Positions 12,321 through 25,417 of a stretch of 64,000 nt of DNA are shown here, piece by piece. Below the pieces are notes generated by a model. It was given only the letters and a program-made list of their open reading frames with translations. It did not search any database and was not told the DNA's origin. The translations under genes were made by a program, and so were the position numbers. Each line of letters opens with the position of its first letter. The first letter of the stretch is position 1. The stretch spans positions 1,652,778,062 through 1,652,842,061 of the forward strand of contig OY728121.1 in assembly GCA_963277665.1 (NCBI GenBank). Direction: 5' to 3'. The stretch is from Viscum album (lineage: Eukaryota; Streptophyta; Magnoliopsida; Santalales; Viscaceae).

Positions 12321-14955
12321 CACCCAGATTTGAAGCTCCACAGTAGCTCCAGCATTACACACATAAACCTACATACACAATCCAATATATAAAAGCCTCC
12401 AACATTTCTTACACCAACCTTAAACATTTCATACATTGAACAAACCACAAGAATATGAAAAAACTCTACAACTCCACAACATCATTCCATAGCAGCTCCA
12501 ATATTTCACACATAATCCTACACATAGAAGCTAATGTACATAATCCTAAAATATTTCATACAGCAGTCTTTATCATTTCATACATTTCAAAAACCACAAG
12601 AATATTCAAAAACTTTACCATACCATAATCAAACTTCTCCAAAAACTCTACAATACCATATACATGATTTTAAAAAGAAATAAAAAATTCCCCTTTTTAA
12701 ATCCATTTGAGGGGGTTATTGCATGTTTGGTGACCTTTAACAAAGATAATGCATCACTAAAAGGAATCTATTGAATATACCTCACCCATGGATACAATAT
12801 TTTATGTGTTGTATGATGTTACCTACAGTATTTTGTTTGATATTCAAACTTAGGAACTGTGAGATATAATCTTATTTCATTGATTATAATGACCCTTATA
12901 TGTTTATAACTAACTTGATAGTGGGTAGGGTGGTTGATTTTAAACTTATATAAGTATTAAACCCTAGATAATGTGTCCTTGAACTTAGTGATAATGATAA
13001 TGGGTGTCTATTAATAGTCTTATGTGACTTGTGAAAAGTAGTTGTCTTTAGCATATTAGATGTCTTGTGTTTTAGAATAGGGGTAAGAGTAACTTGTATG
13101 AGATTTTGATTATGTGAAGATGGACAAAAGGGACTAGTCTTGAGAGCCCAATTATTTTTAAGAACCTATTAGGATAATGTTCAGTTGGTGGGATTGGTGA
13201 TTGGGGATATCAATAAAAGGATCAACCAGATATCATAGGGCTTTTCGATGTGTGGGGAACATGTAGATGTTTTAGAAAATTGAATCAATGAATAGAGGTG
13301 TTATTAAATATATTATGTTTGAAGGTTGATGACTTATATTTCTTAAAGAAGTTTCATTAAGTGCTAGTGCTTTGGTATCAAGGTTTGTATTGGAGGGAAG
13401 GTCCATTTGGATGCTTGAAACTAAGATTGTTTTTCTGTTCTTTTATGTGTAGTGTGATAATAGGTTTACACTTGAGTATTTTAAATGGAAATTTATGTTA
13501 GTTGTTATTGAGGTGGTTGTATACCTAGTGTGATATTTGTTCTAATATAAATGTTCTTATATTAATTCTTCTTAAAGTTAAACTGACATGTGAAAGGGAA
13601 TATCAATAATTCAGGGATAAATATTTGTCACAGCATGACATGTGAACCCTATGATTCAATGAAAATAAGTCATTAAATATTTTATATTGATGGGGATTGG
13701 GAAAATTTGATGAAATTATTGTTGGTGTTGTTACATGATACTTTGGATGAGAAAAAGGGAGTTTCATGGAATAAGAATCATGTTTGAGATAGATCTTGTT
13801 ACAAGTTGTGGGTGTTGTTATCAGATGAAAGAAAGATGTGTTAAATTATGTTTGTAATTTATCTTTAGTGATAGAAGGATGACCAAAACAAATATATGAG
13901 CTTGGAAATTAATGGACCATGGTTCGTGGGGGTTGGGAGTTTGGTCTTGTGAAGAGAAGGTAAAAACACTCATATGGTGGGGATTGATGTATTAGTTGTG
14001 GGCATGAGACCCTTGTGATGGGAGGGCCACAAGAGTGTGGAGCCAACCATGGGATGGAATGATAACATTATGATACTGGTGAATAAATGGACCCAAATAC
14101 ATTTGGATTCTATGTTGAATTCAATGTATAAAATGAGATGTGATATTCGGTGGAGTATCAGCCTAGGTGTTGGCTTCATGATGGTTTATGATGATCTAAC
14201 AGAGGTGATCACATGGCGAATTACATAAAAATATTGGTTTAGGTACTTAAATTACCATGCAATTCATTTAGTCTTAAATTCCTTATGATTAGATATCTAG
14301 GTAGTGTGTATGTAGTGAAATCCAAACATTTCCAAGAATTGTTTTCTAATTTATATCTGACTTGTGTTTTTGCATGTGATAGATTGTGATGATCCAGAAA
14401 CTACATCAGGTGCATCTATTTGAGCCTAAAGGGTGTGTTTTGATAGTTGGATAGGTATTTTTTAGTAATATTTAATTTGTTTATGTTTTCCCAAGATTGT
14501 GAAGGCATTACCATTTTTTCATGAAAAATAGAAGAAAGTGTTGATATTGGTGTAAGGTTAGTGTTCTTACACTTGTATAGGTGAGTGGAATTAAGATACA
14601 CAATGAGTGGGTTGGTTGAACACAAGAATCATTTCATGGTAGTAAATTTCAATGGTGGGAGGAACCATTGCTTAGAATTAGCCCTATTACAGTGGTTCTA
14701 TAGTGGAGAAACCACAAAATCGATAATAAATTGGTTATAATGGTCAAATTATTAAGAATGGTGACCCACCAATGGTTAGAGAATGGGTGTCCTTTAAAAA
14801 TATTTCTCAAGATAGAATGAATAAATCATCATGGATGAAAGAATATGAAAGGGTTAATGGATGTAAGGACTATCTGGTAAGGATTAAATCCACATAGAAT
14901 TTCTTATTGTCACTAGAAACTAGGATGGATTTCAGGATTTTCAATCAGTATGATG
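12321..14955. other. CACTA interior, no gene recognised
   Basis: AT-rich sequence between the left subterminal repeats and the C-rich array. Short open frames (for example around 14037-14228) show no domain I recognise, and both strands have frequent stops. Confidence 0.5.
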
Positions 14956-15692
14956 AAAAACCACCACTCCCAGATCCCCCCAACCTACATCATCCCCCCC
15001 ACACCCCTTACAGCTCCCACATACCCCCTATAGGTACCCCCTCCCCCTCTCCCCTATACCCACTCCCCCCCATAGTTATATCTCCCTACCCCATGCACAC
15101 TCCCGAGCACAACCCCACTAACCCACTACATCCCCCTCCTACAGCCTCCCCCCCACTTGCACACAACCCCCCCCATAAGATATCCCACACCCCCACTTCC
15201 GACCTTCACAACCCACACCCCCAGACAACCAACCCCCTCGCCCCATCTACACCGTATCCACCTGCACACCCCCTCCCAACCCACACCCCCACCTACACAC
15301 CCCCTCCCTACACAACCACCCTATAGAACCCATCCCCTTGGACAGTCCCCCCTCCCTACAGAACCCCCTACACCCCCCCCCCCAAATCGAACAGCCCCCC
15401 TACTGACCCCTCCCCCTTGTACACCCCACCCCCCAAATAGCCCCCCACCTCGTGCATCCTCCCACCCCCTTCCCCCCACCCACCCCTTGGACACTCCCCC
15501 CTGTAGAACCCCCACCCCTGGAGAGCCCCCCACCCCCTGGACAGGCCCCACCCCCTTCACACCCCCTCCCCACCCGGACAGCCCACAACCCCCCCCCCCA
15601 CCCCAAGGACACCCCACCCCCTCCTAAACTACACACCCCCTCCCAACGTGCACTCCCCCTCCCCACCGGAAAAAACCCATCCCCCCACCAAT
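14956..15692. repeat. C-rich minisatellite array (left arm)
   Basis: About 740 bases of degenerate tandem units, mostly runs of C broken by A, TA, GGACA or TGTAGAA. Units such as CCACCCCCTGGACA are the reverse complement of the unit at 25418-26935. Long open frames here are low-complexity artefacts. The minus strand is G-rich with many G4-type runs. Confidence 0.85.
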
Positions 15693-16387
15693 TTTCAAAT
15701 AACAATAAACTAATTATATCAAGGGAAAAACCAAAAAATTATTTCAATCAAACTTTTCTAATTCATTGGAAAAAAATTTCAAAACATGTCTTGTTCAACA
15801 CCTCTCATTAAATTAATTTCTTCTTAAAACATTGTTTTAACTCCATAAAATTTTAAATCCAATAAAAATATATCACACACAATTAAATACATTTCTAAAG
15901 GACTCTACGGTATTTAAAGAAATCTTACAAAAAAATTTATTCAATTTCAAACATGAAATCTTGAATTTCAAAATAAAAACACTCTTTTTCTAATATCAAA
16001 ACACATTTAAATATGTCTCTATATCCATGATTTAACCATCTACATGTGAACCATGTCATTATTCCTAATTGTGTGGGTAAACCACGAAACACCAAAAAAA
16101 CTCAAAAATTATAATATTCCCACCCAAATATCATTAGTTCTTGTAATGGACCAACATATGATAATATAGAACAAGATAATCACTAAAATATTGATAACTA
16201 AAGGAGAGACTTGACTCAAAAATCTCGTGAAACCGAATGGAAAAATCCAAAATAAATAGATGAAACAGATGTAATGGATATTCAGTCACACCAAATCATC
16301 AAACATAAATTCTCAATAATATAAATCACAGAAAATCATCAATTATAAAATCTCATTGATATTAGTAAAAAAATGTAACTGATCATT
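15693..16387. other. CACTA interior 3' of the second gene
   Basis: AT-rich sequence downstream of the acidic-tail gene on the minus strand, with no open frame of note. A 36-base stretch at about 16225-16260 recurs in the same orientation near 27745-27780, outside the other array, with about five mismatches. Confidence 0.5.
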
Positions 16388-18804
16388 CTATCCTTTATCA
16401 CCATCACTATCATCACCATCATCATCAGCCTCATCCTCATCGTCATCTCTGTCCCCATCATCATCCACACCCTCATCCCCATCCTCATTCCCATTCCCAT
16501 CCTTGTACACATCCTCAGGCTTCTCCTCCCCCACCTCCTTGCCCTCATCCTCCTCCTCAGCCCCCTCCTTACCCTAGTCCTTAGCATCACCATGCCCTCA
16601 TCATCTTCCTCCACATTTCCATTACCATCCTTAGGAACCATGTAGTCATGAACACCACATTAACTACCACCTGGTTCACTATATAATGAATGTATAGATG
16701 ACATATATGCACCACAAGCTGCACTGGCCTCTAATGTAAGTGATGTAAATAAAACGTGCTTCAATTTCACTATTTTAGTGTTTTCCCTTTCAACTTGCTC
16801 TTCCACCCATGTGGACCATTTTTAAGCATGTTCTTCCTATTCCATAACCCTTTCCAAAATAGTGTATGTAAAACTCTTACTTGATGAGGGCCAATACCTT
16901 TTCAATACTATACGCTTCCTCGGTCGGCAACGTAACCTTCCAGAGTTCTCATCTCCCTACACCTGACGTAAATGATCATTTGGACCAAAATTGTCAGGGT
17001 ACTAGGCACCAAGATCCTACAAAGTAGTATGTTAGAAATTTAAATATATTATTAAGTAACAAAATAGATATTAAAATTTTAAATTATAAAAGTAAATCTT
17101 ACAATCTACTTATGTGTCGATTCGTTAATATCACTTCTATATTTTTAATTTCTACTCGAGTAAAACAGTTTTGCTTGAGGCACACATCCTCCAAAATTCA
17201 TTTTATACCTCTACGATTACATTGAATGTAGGAAATCATAATTCAAAATAAGTTACCAATAATTAATTTCATAAATAAATTTATATAAAAAATGTTGAAA
17301 TTGAAAAAATAATAGAATAATTAATAGAAATGAATGTTCTAAAAGAAATTATTAATTATCGAACCTACTTCCTCTCAGGATCTAACATCATAGTACACAC
17401 CAAGGTGTGATGTTTTTTTAGCATTAATGTTTTGTTTATTTTTTCTAGATGATTCCTAAATAAAATTAAATAATAGAAAATATAGTATTGAATAAAATAC
17501 GAAAAATATTCATTTAAAAATCTCAAATGTGATTAATAACATAAACTTGGAAGTCATCCAATGAGTAATAATTTGTTGGTACTGTTCTATCGAGAATTCA
17601 TCCCTGACAGGTACCACCTCAAACTCCGTGCGAACTCTAGTACACCAGCCAATATACAACTAATGATTTTAGCCTCTCTGAATCTCACCTAATTCTTATA
17701 GACATGCTGACCATGCAACCTCGTCATCGGTGAAATTAAATCAAAGATACCACAAAAATATTAACTAATATAAAAACAAAGATGATATATTACATTAAAT
17801 ACAATAGAATTTTTTACCCATATATTTTCTCATTAATTATCCTTCACATCATTCAACAAATATCTCTATTAGAGTGGTATTTTGGTAATGATGTCGTAGT
17901 ATTTGGAAAGAGTCTCCAAAAAACTCCAACATTGCTTCTCTATTTTTTCTACCATATGATTATCTTCATTATAGTCCACCATCAACTATGTAGAGCAGTT
18001 CCACACCACACACATGAATGTTCACCCCCACCCACAACTCCTATTAGTTTATGTTTCTATTATGAAATAAAAACACCAAAAATTATCATTACATGTTATA
18101 ATAAAAAAATTATGATATAAAAAATTTGTTAGGGTTCAATAAATATACCTACGACAGTCTGATCAGTGGGCACTGCTGGATCCATAGAAACTGAAGGAAC
18201 ACCCTGTACAGGGGGAGTGGGACCTAGTGTATTCTCTGCAGGCATAGGCTATGGAAAAGAAGGATTCATAAAAGATGGAATATAGAATCTAGGAGGGGCA
18301 GAATTATAATTAAAAGAAGAAGGAATGGATGGATGGCCAAATGACTGATATGGATGGGGAGTGGGAATCATCATCGGATGTAGTAAATATGGTTGAAGAT
18401 GATCAAATATAAATGGTGGTGAAAACATGGGTGGAATAAATATCCTATGTGTCCCTAATGATAATAGGTATCAGAATGTGAAATAGATGGTACATCATTG
18501 GGAGGGGTAGGGTCTAATCGGGTACGCCGACTAGATCGTCTAGCTCTTGTACCACCCTTGTTTTTACCATTGGCCTGAGAATTGGGACCACTAATAGGTT
18601 CCTCATCAAATAATTATCACTTGAGTGGTGGATCCTACAAAAACGTTTAATAGAAAATTAATCACTAGACAATACAAGTTATTTAAATATATATATTTAA
18701 AATAAAATACTCACAACATGAACAGTTGTAGGAACTCCCAACTCATTCTTGCGACGGTTGTTGTTCGTCATCCTTTTTTGCCACATTTCTTCAATCAGAT
18801 TCAT
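16388..18804 (-). pseudogene. Second CACTA gene (Transposase_24-like or TNPA-like), decayed
   Basis: Candidate start at 18802-18804 (MNLIEEMWQKRMTNNNRRKN). A probable 80-base intron lies at 18635-18714, with GTGAGT donor and TTTTTGTAG acceptor. Next come a basic patch (GTRARRSSRRTR, about 18530), a Pro/Ser-rich stretch (18140-18460), segments with a conserved look at 17520-17650 and 16740-16960 (a Glu-rich, likely coiled-coil stretch VEEQVEREN), and a terminal run of Asp and Glu ending in a stop at 16388-16390. Several in-frame stops and frame changes show it is dead. The order and position downstream of the main transposase fit the second protein of plant CACTA elements, which binds subterminal repeats. 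The exact family is inferred, not established. Confidence 0.6.
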
Positions 18805-20786
18805 TTACTGCATTTGGAAACAAATATGAATGTAATTATAAAATGATATCTAATGTGTAACACAAAAAATTATAATATAGGGGATATGGGTAATTATGTG
18901 TTCTGGGGTCAGAAATCGTGGTCAATAAAACAATGAATTGTTCACCAAGTCAGAAATGTTGGATTCATAGGTTTCCATAAAATTCAATTCCAAATTAAAA
19001 AATGCAATTCAAATAAAATAGATACCAATATTAAAATTTCACATAAATGTCAAGTTAGATACATCATATTTTTAATCAATATTAAATCAATTTTAATAGT
19101 ACCAACCTTAACAATCCATGTCGAGCTAAACCAAAAGAATTGAGAACATGGATGAATGATTTTATATATTTCCCACCACAACTTCAGGTTCATAGTAAAA
19201 TCTGAAATTTGAGTTATTAGAGTCATCAAAAGTAATAAATGGGTTGGTTCCAATGGATGTAGGGATGGTGTCAATTCCAACCCTTCCATCATCAAAAAAA
19301 AATCTTTAAATTAGTTTAATAATGACAAAAAATTCAGGTCGAAGAGATATTTGACATAAAAAACATGTTTCTCCATTGATGCCAATATATATTGTTCCTC
19401 AGTAGCAAGCGTGTGAGTCATATCAATTAATCCAAATCCAAAATCATCAATTAATGTTCCATGCCTCTTCATCGAATCAATCCATTGGAATTTCATCACA
19501 CTAAATTGTCCATGAGAGTAATAATATAATATTATTATTTTTTCAACTACTTCATAATAACCTAAAATTTCAAATTATGGTCTAATATCTGATTTTCTTG
19601 CATAATAGTCTATTGTGGTAGCTACCAAAACACTATCATGTTGTGTTCTCATGTTATTTTCTCATTCAATGATAATAAATATGTACCCATTGATAACAAT
19701 TGATTTACTCTAATGAACCATGATATTAGGACCAAAATCTGAATCTATAATTTCCTCAGAGAAAGTATTAAAAATCCATCTCAATACCTAAAATATAAAT
19801 AAATATTAAACATCATAAAATATTGATTTAATTATTTTAAATATTAATATTTATAGCATCAATTTTAACTAATAAAAAACTATGTTCTATGAAAAGACCC
19901 TATTTTTCTCCAAGAAAAAGAATGATTATTTCTATTTATCATTAATTTATGTTCCCTATAGATAAAAATAGGAATAGTTTAATAGATACGTAAGATATAG
20001 ATATTCAATTTACTTACCTGATGTAGTCATAGAAAAAACCACAGTGGAACAAAATTGTGTGATGTGACATCTCCCAGACATCAAGGATTAATGTTGTCAA
20101 TGTATATAACCCAAGAATTTATCATATTTGAGGACGTGATGGAAAACTGGGTTCAATTTTCTCATAATTTTCTACTTCATTTATCATTTTTCTGTTCATT
20201 CTGGTAGTAAGATCATAAAAATACATATAGCATAAATCCATATGTTATTGAGCCATGTAGTCATTCACGATAGGGCCATCGAGATGATTCTTTTTTCCAA
20301 CATAATATATTAATGTGTAAATATTTCTCTCACTTGGATACATCCAATGAAAATACATAGGTCCTCTGAGAAGTATGTCATTTGGAATAGGGATAGTCAG
20401 ATGCAACATGCATGTGAAAATAGAGGTAATATTTTCTCTAACTCACATAAAATTAATGAGGAATCTGCCAACATTTTTTTCAAGAAAGACTTGACAACAT
20501 CCTAACACAAAGATCTCTAAAAAATAGATCAATTGAATAACATCTACCCTTACATTATTGGACAAAATATGATGGATTTCAGTTATAATAAACCCATGCC
20601 AAAGGATTTGATAGTCATGAGTCTTAAATAATTTTAGCTTCAACTCTCTTTTTTTGACCCATTTAGATATGTTACATGAATAGACATAAAGAACATTAAT
20701 AGTTTCTAATACATCAATAAATTGATATTTTTTTATAGGTTTCATCACTATTGGGAAAAAATCCATCAAGGCATCATTAACAAATT

Positions 20787-22294
20787 TGTTGTGGTGATTG
20801 TGTTTGTTGAAAAAGTGGGCCTCCATGTTGTGTTTGTTGATAAAGCAGACCATGATGTATGTGTGTGTTGACAAAGGGGGTTTACTTGGTGACTTTTCAG
20901 GTTCAAGGGATGATTTCCGAAATCCATGATTGATTGAAGAACATCGACAAAGGAATGGATGATCTGGAGGCGGTACAAAAAGAGTAGATACAAGGTGGGT
21001 CCGTTTTCCAGTGTTTGCCAAAATTTTGGGCCTAAAAATCAGAAAATGGTGAGATGTGTTTTTGGAAATAGGAGGAGCGTGCAAAATCCGTGCGGTGCGC
21101 AAAAAATATTATGGTGTGCCAAAAATCAGCAGGATGCGAGAAATACGAAAGAGGTGTGCGAAATAGAAGGATGATGTTTTTCGTGCAAGAGGTGTTTCGA
21201 GGTCCGAAGCTCAAAAATGGAAAAGGCATGAGGTGTGTGAAATATTGGAGCAGTGCGCGAAAAATGGAATAGCGTAGAATCTTTGTTTTTCGTGCTCGAA
21301 GTGAATTAGACGCTCAAGGAGGGTTTTTCACACTGGGTCGATTTGGCCTATAAATATGAAGTGACCCCCTCTATTCGAAGAAGCTCAAGACCTAGAGAGT
21401 ATCTGAGCTATAGCGTGTGAAATTGGAGTGCACAAGAGTGTTGCGCGTAAATAATAAGTTTGTTTGTAATGTTAGGTGGTGCGCGTAAAATATTTGTTGC
21501 GCCAAAAGTAGATTTCACGCAAGGCAATAAAATTACACGCAAGTCAGTTTTGAGGAAGCGGGTAAAATTTGGTGATTGCGTATAAAAAAGGTCTTGTGCG
21601 AAAAGTGCATTTCATGCAAGTCAATGGAATTTCGTGCAAGGTGCAGTAAGGGCTGCATGTAAAAAATTGGGGTTGCCCGGTACACCCGGTGCAAAGTGAG
21701 ATTCATCTGCGGGTGAACGTTGGACATCAACAGAGCATCTATCAACAGTTAAGGATGCAGATTTCATTAGAGATAATGAAGAGAACTACAGGTCTATAAA
21801 CTGTGAATGGAACCTTTCTAGAGTAGTGAGCAAAGAAATAGGAGGAAGGTGATCCTCTCCACCGGTCGTGAGCCAGAGAGAGAAAAAGGGAGTGACCCTT
21901 GGGAGAACAGTGAGCTGACCCTAAACATTATAAAGGCAGTGAGCCTGGGACAAAGTGACTGTTCTCGAACCTTTGTATCCACATCTAGTGAAGAATAGTG
22001 GAATTTGGTACGACCGGAAACATGTCAGTGTATGATCCTTGGACGTAGCCCTGTGAGGGTAAACCAAGTAAAATTATATGTTTCTGCCAACTTACTTTTG
22101 TGCATTGCATTTAAAGCATCATCATCAGATAAAGAAGAAAATAAGTGATCATAACAAACACTCAAGTGCAAATAAAGTGAACCTTGTAATAAAGAGGTCA
22201 TGATCCAGTGGGGCAGGAAAAACATTGAAAAATAATATCCATACCCTGATTCACCCCCCCTATCAGGATATATAGGCCCCTATTGGTCCTAACA
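20787..22294 (+). mobile_element. Copia-type solo LTR inside the CACTA transposase gene
   Basis: About 1.5 kb, higher in GC than its surroundings, running from TGTTGTGG to GGTCCTAACA. Features of a Copia 5' LTR in plus orientation are a TATA box at 21348, a GGACGTAGCC...AACCAAGTAAAAT stretch near 22044-22075, and an end containing TTCACCCCCCC (about 22250). The transposase reading frame stops on one side and resumes on the other. ATCAT follows the right end (22295-22299) and also occurs at 20773-20777. Nine bases separate the left ATCAT from the TG, so the left boundary could be 20778. No internal genes or second LTR are present, hence a solo LTR. A long open frame across 20443-21102 is a chimera of LTR and transposase sequence. 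Confidence 0.7.
21348..21356 (+). promoter_or_regulatory. TATA box of Copia LTR
   Basis: CTATAAATA on the plus strand, in a GC-richer context typical of a retrotransposon promoter. It sets the LTR orientation as plus, opposite to the transposase gene it interrupts. Confidence 0.6.
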
Positions 22295-24122
22295 ATCATA
22301 TAAGAAGTACATGGAACTTTCCATTTATTTTCACTGATGCAAAAAGGATGAAATTATGGTCTGATGCCCCAATCCACCATTTCACCCTTAGATCATAAAT
22401 AATCTTGTTTATTTACCTTATCATTTAGTGGAATCAAATGCAATATTTGACATATATTCTATTCAATGTGCATTACATATATGAAATGATGTAACCAACA
22501 GGTGGAACAATATTGAAAATAAAATAAGATACTCCTCTTCTTCTAATTGTAACAATTTTCAGTGGAAACATTCTTTCTCTTTCTATATTTCATTTAACCG
22601 TTCCCAAATAAAAAACTGATATATTTCAATTCATTCAGTAGATTAGTTGCAGACATATGTTGAGGATGATCATCAGTCTCCATGGTATTGTCAATTCTTA
22701 GATGATTATTTCCATATGGATAGTCCACTCTCAAGAAGTGTCGATGTCCCGTAAAATTTAAACTATAGTGATGTTTCAGTCTTTTGAATCATTTATTCTT
22801 CATTCGGACAGGAAATAATAGTATCTCCTTCATGCTCCATCTAGACATCATTGTACAAGAAGTAAAATCTTTAATCATACAAATTAGCATAGATTTCATC
22901 TAAAATATTTCTTTCAAACATTCATTATATATGCTCACCCCCACATCCCAAAGAAGTTTCAACTCTTTTATTAAAGGTTTCATGTATACGTCAATATCAC
23001 TGTCAGGATCAGAAGGTCCAAATATGAGTATACTCATGAAAGTGAAAGGTTTCTTCATACACAACCATGTGTGAAGGTTATAAAAGTGTATAAAACTAAC
23101 CATGTGTTCATCCATGTAATCATATACCCAAATAGATTAAACCCATCACATGAAAGAACCAGCCTCACATTAAACACATCAACTGAAAAATCAGGATATT
23201 GAGTATAAATTCTATGCCATTGAAATCCATCTTCAGGGTGACCCAACCAATAATTAGTCTTCTTTCTCTCGATATCTTCCCATCACATTTTTATTGACAT
23301 TTCATCAGAAATAAGAAGTTTATGGATTATTGGGATTAATGGAAAGTGACACATTACTTTATGTGGCACATGGGATGATGTTCCATCATCTTTTGTCTTA
23401 TAGTGGGATATTCTAGATTTTATACAATCATTTCATTCAGTAGTTTCCTCCCCGAATAAACAGCAATTTTTCAAGAAAGCAAGAATTTTGTTTCTTGAAA
23501 ATTCTTGTTCCTCAACTAAAATCCTTGCCATATGGTGGTTTGAGGGAATATCTACATCATCTAGAAGTAAGTTCTTAAATAAGGTAAGAATGTAATTGAT
23601 GTAAGTATTAGAAATACCATAAATTGTTTTCCCAAGAAACAATCAGATTAAATATTCTAGATTTTTAATATTACAAAATAGTCTATATACTAGGGTTGTG
23701 GGAGCATTGTTCAATTTTTTCACCCTGACATCATCATAATTTTCATTAGACGCATCATGTGTGATCATATTTAAGTATTCTTGGGTTGGAATCCTTTCTT
23801 TTTCATGATGGAGAATAAATTGAAATCATTCATATAACAAATTCTCCAATCCAGTCCTCTCATTTGGAACATTAACATTTTGAGTTTCCATTTTCTCACC
23901 TTTGTGATACCAGACATTATAGTTTTCATGAAAACCATATTTTGTTATATGGTAGATAACTTCTTCATGGATCAACTATGGAATTCCAACACAATAGTAA
24001 CATGGGCAGTGTATGTGACCACTATCAAAATAATTTCAAAATAAAAAATATAAAAATCTCTCCAAATTATATAAAAAGTCTCTTGGGATCTGTTTGGTTT
24101 TATACATCCATCTTCTATCCAT

Positions 24123-25417
24123 TCTATAAAAAAAATAGTAATAATTACTTTCATCAAAATAAATTCAATAATATTTATGTTTAATCAAAAATAAATTTAG
24201 GTAAATTTGAATTGTTCAATTTATATGAAACCATAACTGACACACTACTCTATATGAGAATCATAATATAAAAGATGAAAAAATTAAATATTTATAACAA
24301 AATACTATAAATTAATAAAAATACCTTATATAAACTTTAATAATAATAATAATACCATGACATTTTTCAATATTGAGAGAATATATATAATCTACAAGTG
24401 AAGTCTGATAGTCCTACACATCCTGTATCTAAGAGAAGGCGAGATTTCAGATCCAAAAGCCTTTGAAGTAATAATAAAACAAGAAAGGTTTTTGAAGATT
24501 TTAAATAGAAAATATTGCATACTTCTGAAGATCAGAGACAATCCATATTTTAAATATGGAATATTTTACTCAAATGTTATTTTCTATCAATTTATTATCC
24601 ATGTTAAAGAATATGAATGTAGTGTATTCTAAAACAAATTTCATAATCTCTATGAGAATTATGAGAGATCAATAGATCATATATCAAATAAAGATATATA
24701 TTTTAATTTTGGGAGAAATTAAAGGATAAAAAGCATGTTGTTCTATAGTATTCATAGATTAGAGGAAGAACTGTACCACTTTAGATATTTTATGTGTTGT
24801 GTATTCAATTCAAAATTCAATACATATGGAATTTAATTCTGTATAACACAAAAATAATTGAATTTAGAATTTAAAAGGTAATTAGATATGAATATTGACT
24901 AATACACTTCCTATGATTATAGAATCTATCTCCCCCGTCTGTATCCTCTATATGTTTTCTAGACATGGGAAGTGAACTAAAAACTATTTTTTATAAACCT
25001 AAATGAAGAGGGTTGTAATTGCAATGAGCTCAACCTATCAAATGTGACTAATTTCTGTAATAATAATATACATTAATTCAAAGAAGTTAATCTTATTCAA
25101 CTTTCATTTTTTGGTAGTGAGTCATTGGTTCTACTCACAACAAGGAAAGAGGATTGGGTATTGAAAATCCACCTATGACTTTCATTGATAATGTGTGATG
25201 GATCTGAATATCACATGGAATTCTATTTGTGTTATAGAATCTTTTCCCATATAATAATTCCTTTTGTGGGGATCTCCATGATTATTTAGGATGAATCAAT
25301 TTAGGGCACTATGGAGTGTTCAGTTGGACAATTATTGTGATTGTTGTATCGATTTTGGGTGATAGTGAGCTTTTGGCTCATCTTATGGAGTTTATGCTAA
25401 GAGTCACACTAGATAGT
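24123..25417. other. Upstream region of CACTA transposase, no gene seen
   Basis: AT-rich DNA between the transposase start and the G-rich array. It should contain the promoter and 5' leader of the minus-strand transposase transcript, but I cannot point to a convincing TATA box. Short (AAT)n occurs near 24345. Confidence 0.4.

Larger units (their letters stand above)
19311..24122 (-). pseudogene. tnpD: CACTA transposase (TNPD type, Transposase_21), decayed and interrupted
   Basis: Start codon at 24120-24122 (MDRRWMYK, the usual start of the transposase-associated domain, PF13963). That domain continues to about 23880 with CPCYYCVG and YGFHENYNVWYHKGE. The Transposase_21 core (PF02992) runs about 23640-22310: HYKTKDDG, GHPEDGFQWHRI, PDFSVDVFNVRL, CDGFNLFG, WLCMKKPF, DIDVYMKPLIKELK, then DDHPQHMSATNLLNELK and VMHIE. 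After a Copia LTR insertion at about 20787-22294 the frame resumes with VYSCNIS and THDYQILWHG (20443-20770), then RGPMYFHWMYPSERN near 20350 (DUF4218). A DUF4216-like part follows at 19311-19499 (QWIDSMKRHGTLIDDFGFG, ILASMEKHVFYVK). Multiple in-frame stops and shifts make it a pseudogene. The intact protein would cut and paste the element. Confidence 0.85.

Noticed and set aside
14907..15811. Long Pro/Thr/His-rich and Gly-rich open frames in the C-rich array
   Set aside because: They exist in several frames and on both strands because the repeat unit lacks stop codons. No start context or domain supports a protein.
16339..16641. Arg/Met-rich minus-strand frame
   Set aside because: Wrong frame of the acidic tail; the neighbouring frame gives the continuous Asp/Glu-rich end of the CACTA gene.
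20443..21102. A 219-codon minus-strand open frame as a single gene
   Set aside because: It crosses the junction between the Copia LTR and the CACTA transposase. Only the part below about 20775 is real transposase sequence.
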